Positions 63,144 to 64,000 of a DNA stretch of 64,000 bases are shown here, in pieces (position 1 is the first letter of the stretch; each line of letters opens with the position of its first letter). Location: positions 186,001 to 250,000 of the forward strand of contig BAHV02000021.1 of NCBI GenBank assembly GCA_000508965.1. Reading direction: 5' to 3'. The DNA is from Dielma sp000508965 (lineage in GTDB: Bacteria; Bacillota_I; Bacilli_A; Erysipelotrichales; Erysipelotrichaceae). The notes under the pieces were generated by a model. The model was given only the letters and a program-made list of their open reading frames with translations. It was not told where the DNA came from and did not search any database. The position numbers and the translations under genes were made by a program.

Positions 63144-63629
63144 CGTTCAGGCATAAAATTCTTTCTACCTGACGAAAATCTTCAAGTCATCATGATTGAG
63201 GTATGTGCCCTATCATTAATCGCTCTGCTTCTTCCTGAGAATATTTCCCTTTCATAAATTAATCTCACTCTCAATGATTCCGCTGAGTTGAATCTAGTTT
63301 ATCAAATTCAAAGCATCGTTAACACATTATACTGCACATATTCAGCCGAAAAGAATCTGTGCTGATATAGAGATAGGTAACAGTATTCGAATATGAAATC
63401 TTCATGTTAAGAAAGGTGTCACATTAGCTAATAGTCTCTGCTAATAGATCTAATGGTTCCACAATAAAGAACACTTTTCAGCGTTCCTTAACAGGTAACA
63501 TTTCTCTAAAAGTTATTGCTTTAAGGTTTTTTTCATCTTCTCATACCTCATTATTATAAATATACAAGATTTATTGAATTATTTCTTCTTAAAATTTGCA
63601 TTTTTCATAATAAATAAAAAAAGCCTTAT

Positions 63630-63700
63630 AAATAAGACCTTGATTGAACTATGGCAGGGGTGGAGAGGGTGCGAAAACCCTATAATATAAAGACTTATTT
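63630..63700. repeat. Imperfect inverted repeat around a GC-rich core
   Basis: AAATAAGACCTT (63630-63641) and AAAGACTTATTT (63689-63700) are inverted with two differences and enclose a G-rich stretch and a hairpin AGGGT-GCGAAA-ACCCT (63666-63681). Next to a Rep-like gene this may be an element end, an attachment site or a replication origin (inference). Confidence 0.35.
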
Positions 63701-63732
63701 GTATTTTTTTAGCCATTTTAACCACTTTAAAT

Positions 63733-63762
63733 AAAAAAAGTATGCATATTGTATGCATAACT
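63733..63762 (-). terminator. Terminator of the Rep-like gene
   Basis: On the minus strand ATGCATA and TATGCAT around CAA, extended by AGT/ACT, followed by TTTTTTT. Confidence 0.7.
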
Positions 63763-63763
63763 T

Positions 63764-64000
63764 TTAGTTATCAATAATAGCAATCTCACTACCAAATAAA
63801 TCAGCAAGTACATCAGCTTGGTTATACGCATAACCAGTGCTAAACTGGCTGTCATAGATAGGCTTTAAGTCTGCATAATCATCATCCGATGATGTATGCT
63901 CAATGATTTCAGGTTTCAGGCAGTTACTACTATACATAAACCGCCTACGACCTTTTGTATAATACTTGTCAATATCTTTCGTAACATACTTAAGTATGTA
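63764..64000 (-). CDS. C-terminus of a Rep-like (rolling-circle/G2P type) protein, partial
   Basis: The last 78 codons of a gene that enters from the right edge. YILKYVTKDIDKYYTKGRRR resembles the end of the Rep catalytic domain of rolling-circle plasmids and filamentous-phage G2P proteins (Tyr/Lys-rich Y-x-x-K-Y). The tail contains acidic residues and ends SEIAIIDN. If right, the window ends inside a mobile element. Only a short part is visible, so the call is tentative. Confidence 0.45.
   Translation of the reverse strand, partial: YILKYVTKDIDKYYTKGRRRFMYSSNCLKPEIIEHTSSDDDYADLKPIYDSQFSTGYAYNQADVLADLFGSEIAIIDN

Larger units (their letters stand above)
63144..63763. other. AT-rich non-coding stretch before a Rep-like gene
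   Basis: About 620 bp without a convincing gene. A 21-codon minus-strand ORF (KGKYSQEEAERLMIG) near 63190-63260 may be a fragment. The only GC-rich part is at about 63640-63681, within the imperfect inverted repeat described separately. Confidence 0.4.

Noticed and set aside
63640..63700. XerCD dif-like site (GGTGCG start and CTATAATATA)
   Set aside because: Only pieces match; the 11-6-11 dif layout is not present.

Overview
The window looks like chromosomal DNA of a low-to-moderate GC Bacillota, most likely a gut Erysipelotrichia-type bacterium. The reasons are the many phosphotransferase (PTS) loci run by PRD/AAA+ and BglG/LicR regulators, strong AGGAGG ribosome sites with occasional TTG/GTG starts, an M-box in front of an Mg2+ P-type ATPase, and a queT/radical-SAM pair. 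No rRNA, ordinary tRNA, insertion sequence or CRISPR array was seen. Taxonomy is an inference.

Layout. 1-5.8 kb: a left-truncated LevR-like regulator, a NagB/YieK-like sugar-phosphate isomerase homolog, a flavin reductase, a frameshifted aldo/keto reductase under a textbook MerR-type promoter, and merR and XRE regulators. 5.9-10.3 kb: mgtA behind an M-box riboswitch with attenuator and a 35-codon leader ORF, then a small zinc-ribbon membrane protein and an MBL-fold hydrolase. 10.3-17.4 kb: a decayed TetR gene, an MMPL/RND exporter coupled to a GLUG/coiled-coil surface protein, a truncated TetR and a PAS remnant. 17.4-23.6 kb: a cellobiose-type PTS operon (6-phospho-beta-glucosidase, LicR regulator, protein phosphatase, IIC, IIB, IIA). 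23.8-24.5 kb: an XRE/membrane-protein pair with a 17-bp palindromic operator. 24.5-30.2 kb: an RNA-repair locus (RlaP-like nucleotidyltransferase, RtcB, slipin) next to two WYL regulators, with a tRNA-like structured RNA in the 440-bp gap. 30.2-37.8 kb: a mannose-family PTS operon combined with a D-amino-acid-type transaminase, a KDPG/KHG-type aldolase and a split ThrE exporter, divergent from a BglG regulator. 38-46.7 kb: a large repeat-rich surface protein, bactofilin, a convergent sensor kinase/LytTR regulator pair, a SWIM protein and a queuine-salvage pair. 47-56.5 kb: a second mannose-family PTS operon with an M20 amidohydrolase, rpoN, an EamA transporter and a HAD phosphatase, preceded by a near-consensus -24/-12 promoter and an intact sigma-54 activator. 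57-62.6 kb: a DUF4310/4311/4312/SFCGS PTS-like locus with a PRD protein, an amidohydrolase and a BglG regulator. 62.9-64 kb: two convergent membrane micropeptides and the 3' end of a Rep-like gene, probably the edge of a mobile element.

How it works together. Most of the window acquires unusual (amino-)sugars. Four PTS or PTS-like loci each carry their own phospho-sensing regulator, and one operon appears to make sigma-54 under sigma-54 control. The least described parts are the tRNA-like RNA at the rtcB locus, the SFCGS/DUF431x transporter, and the transaminase-aldolase-exporter PTS operon.
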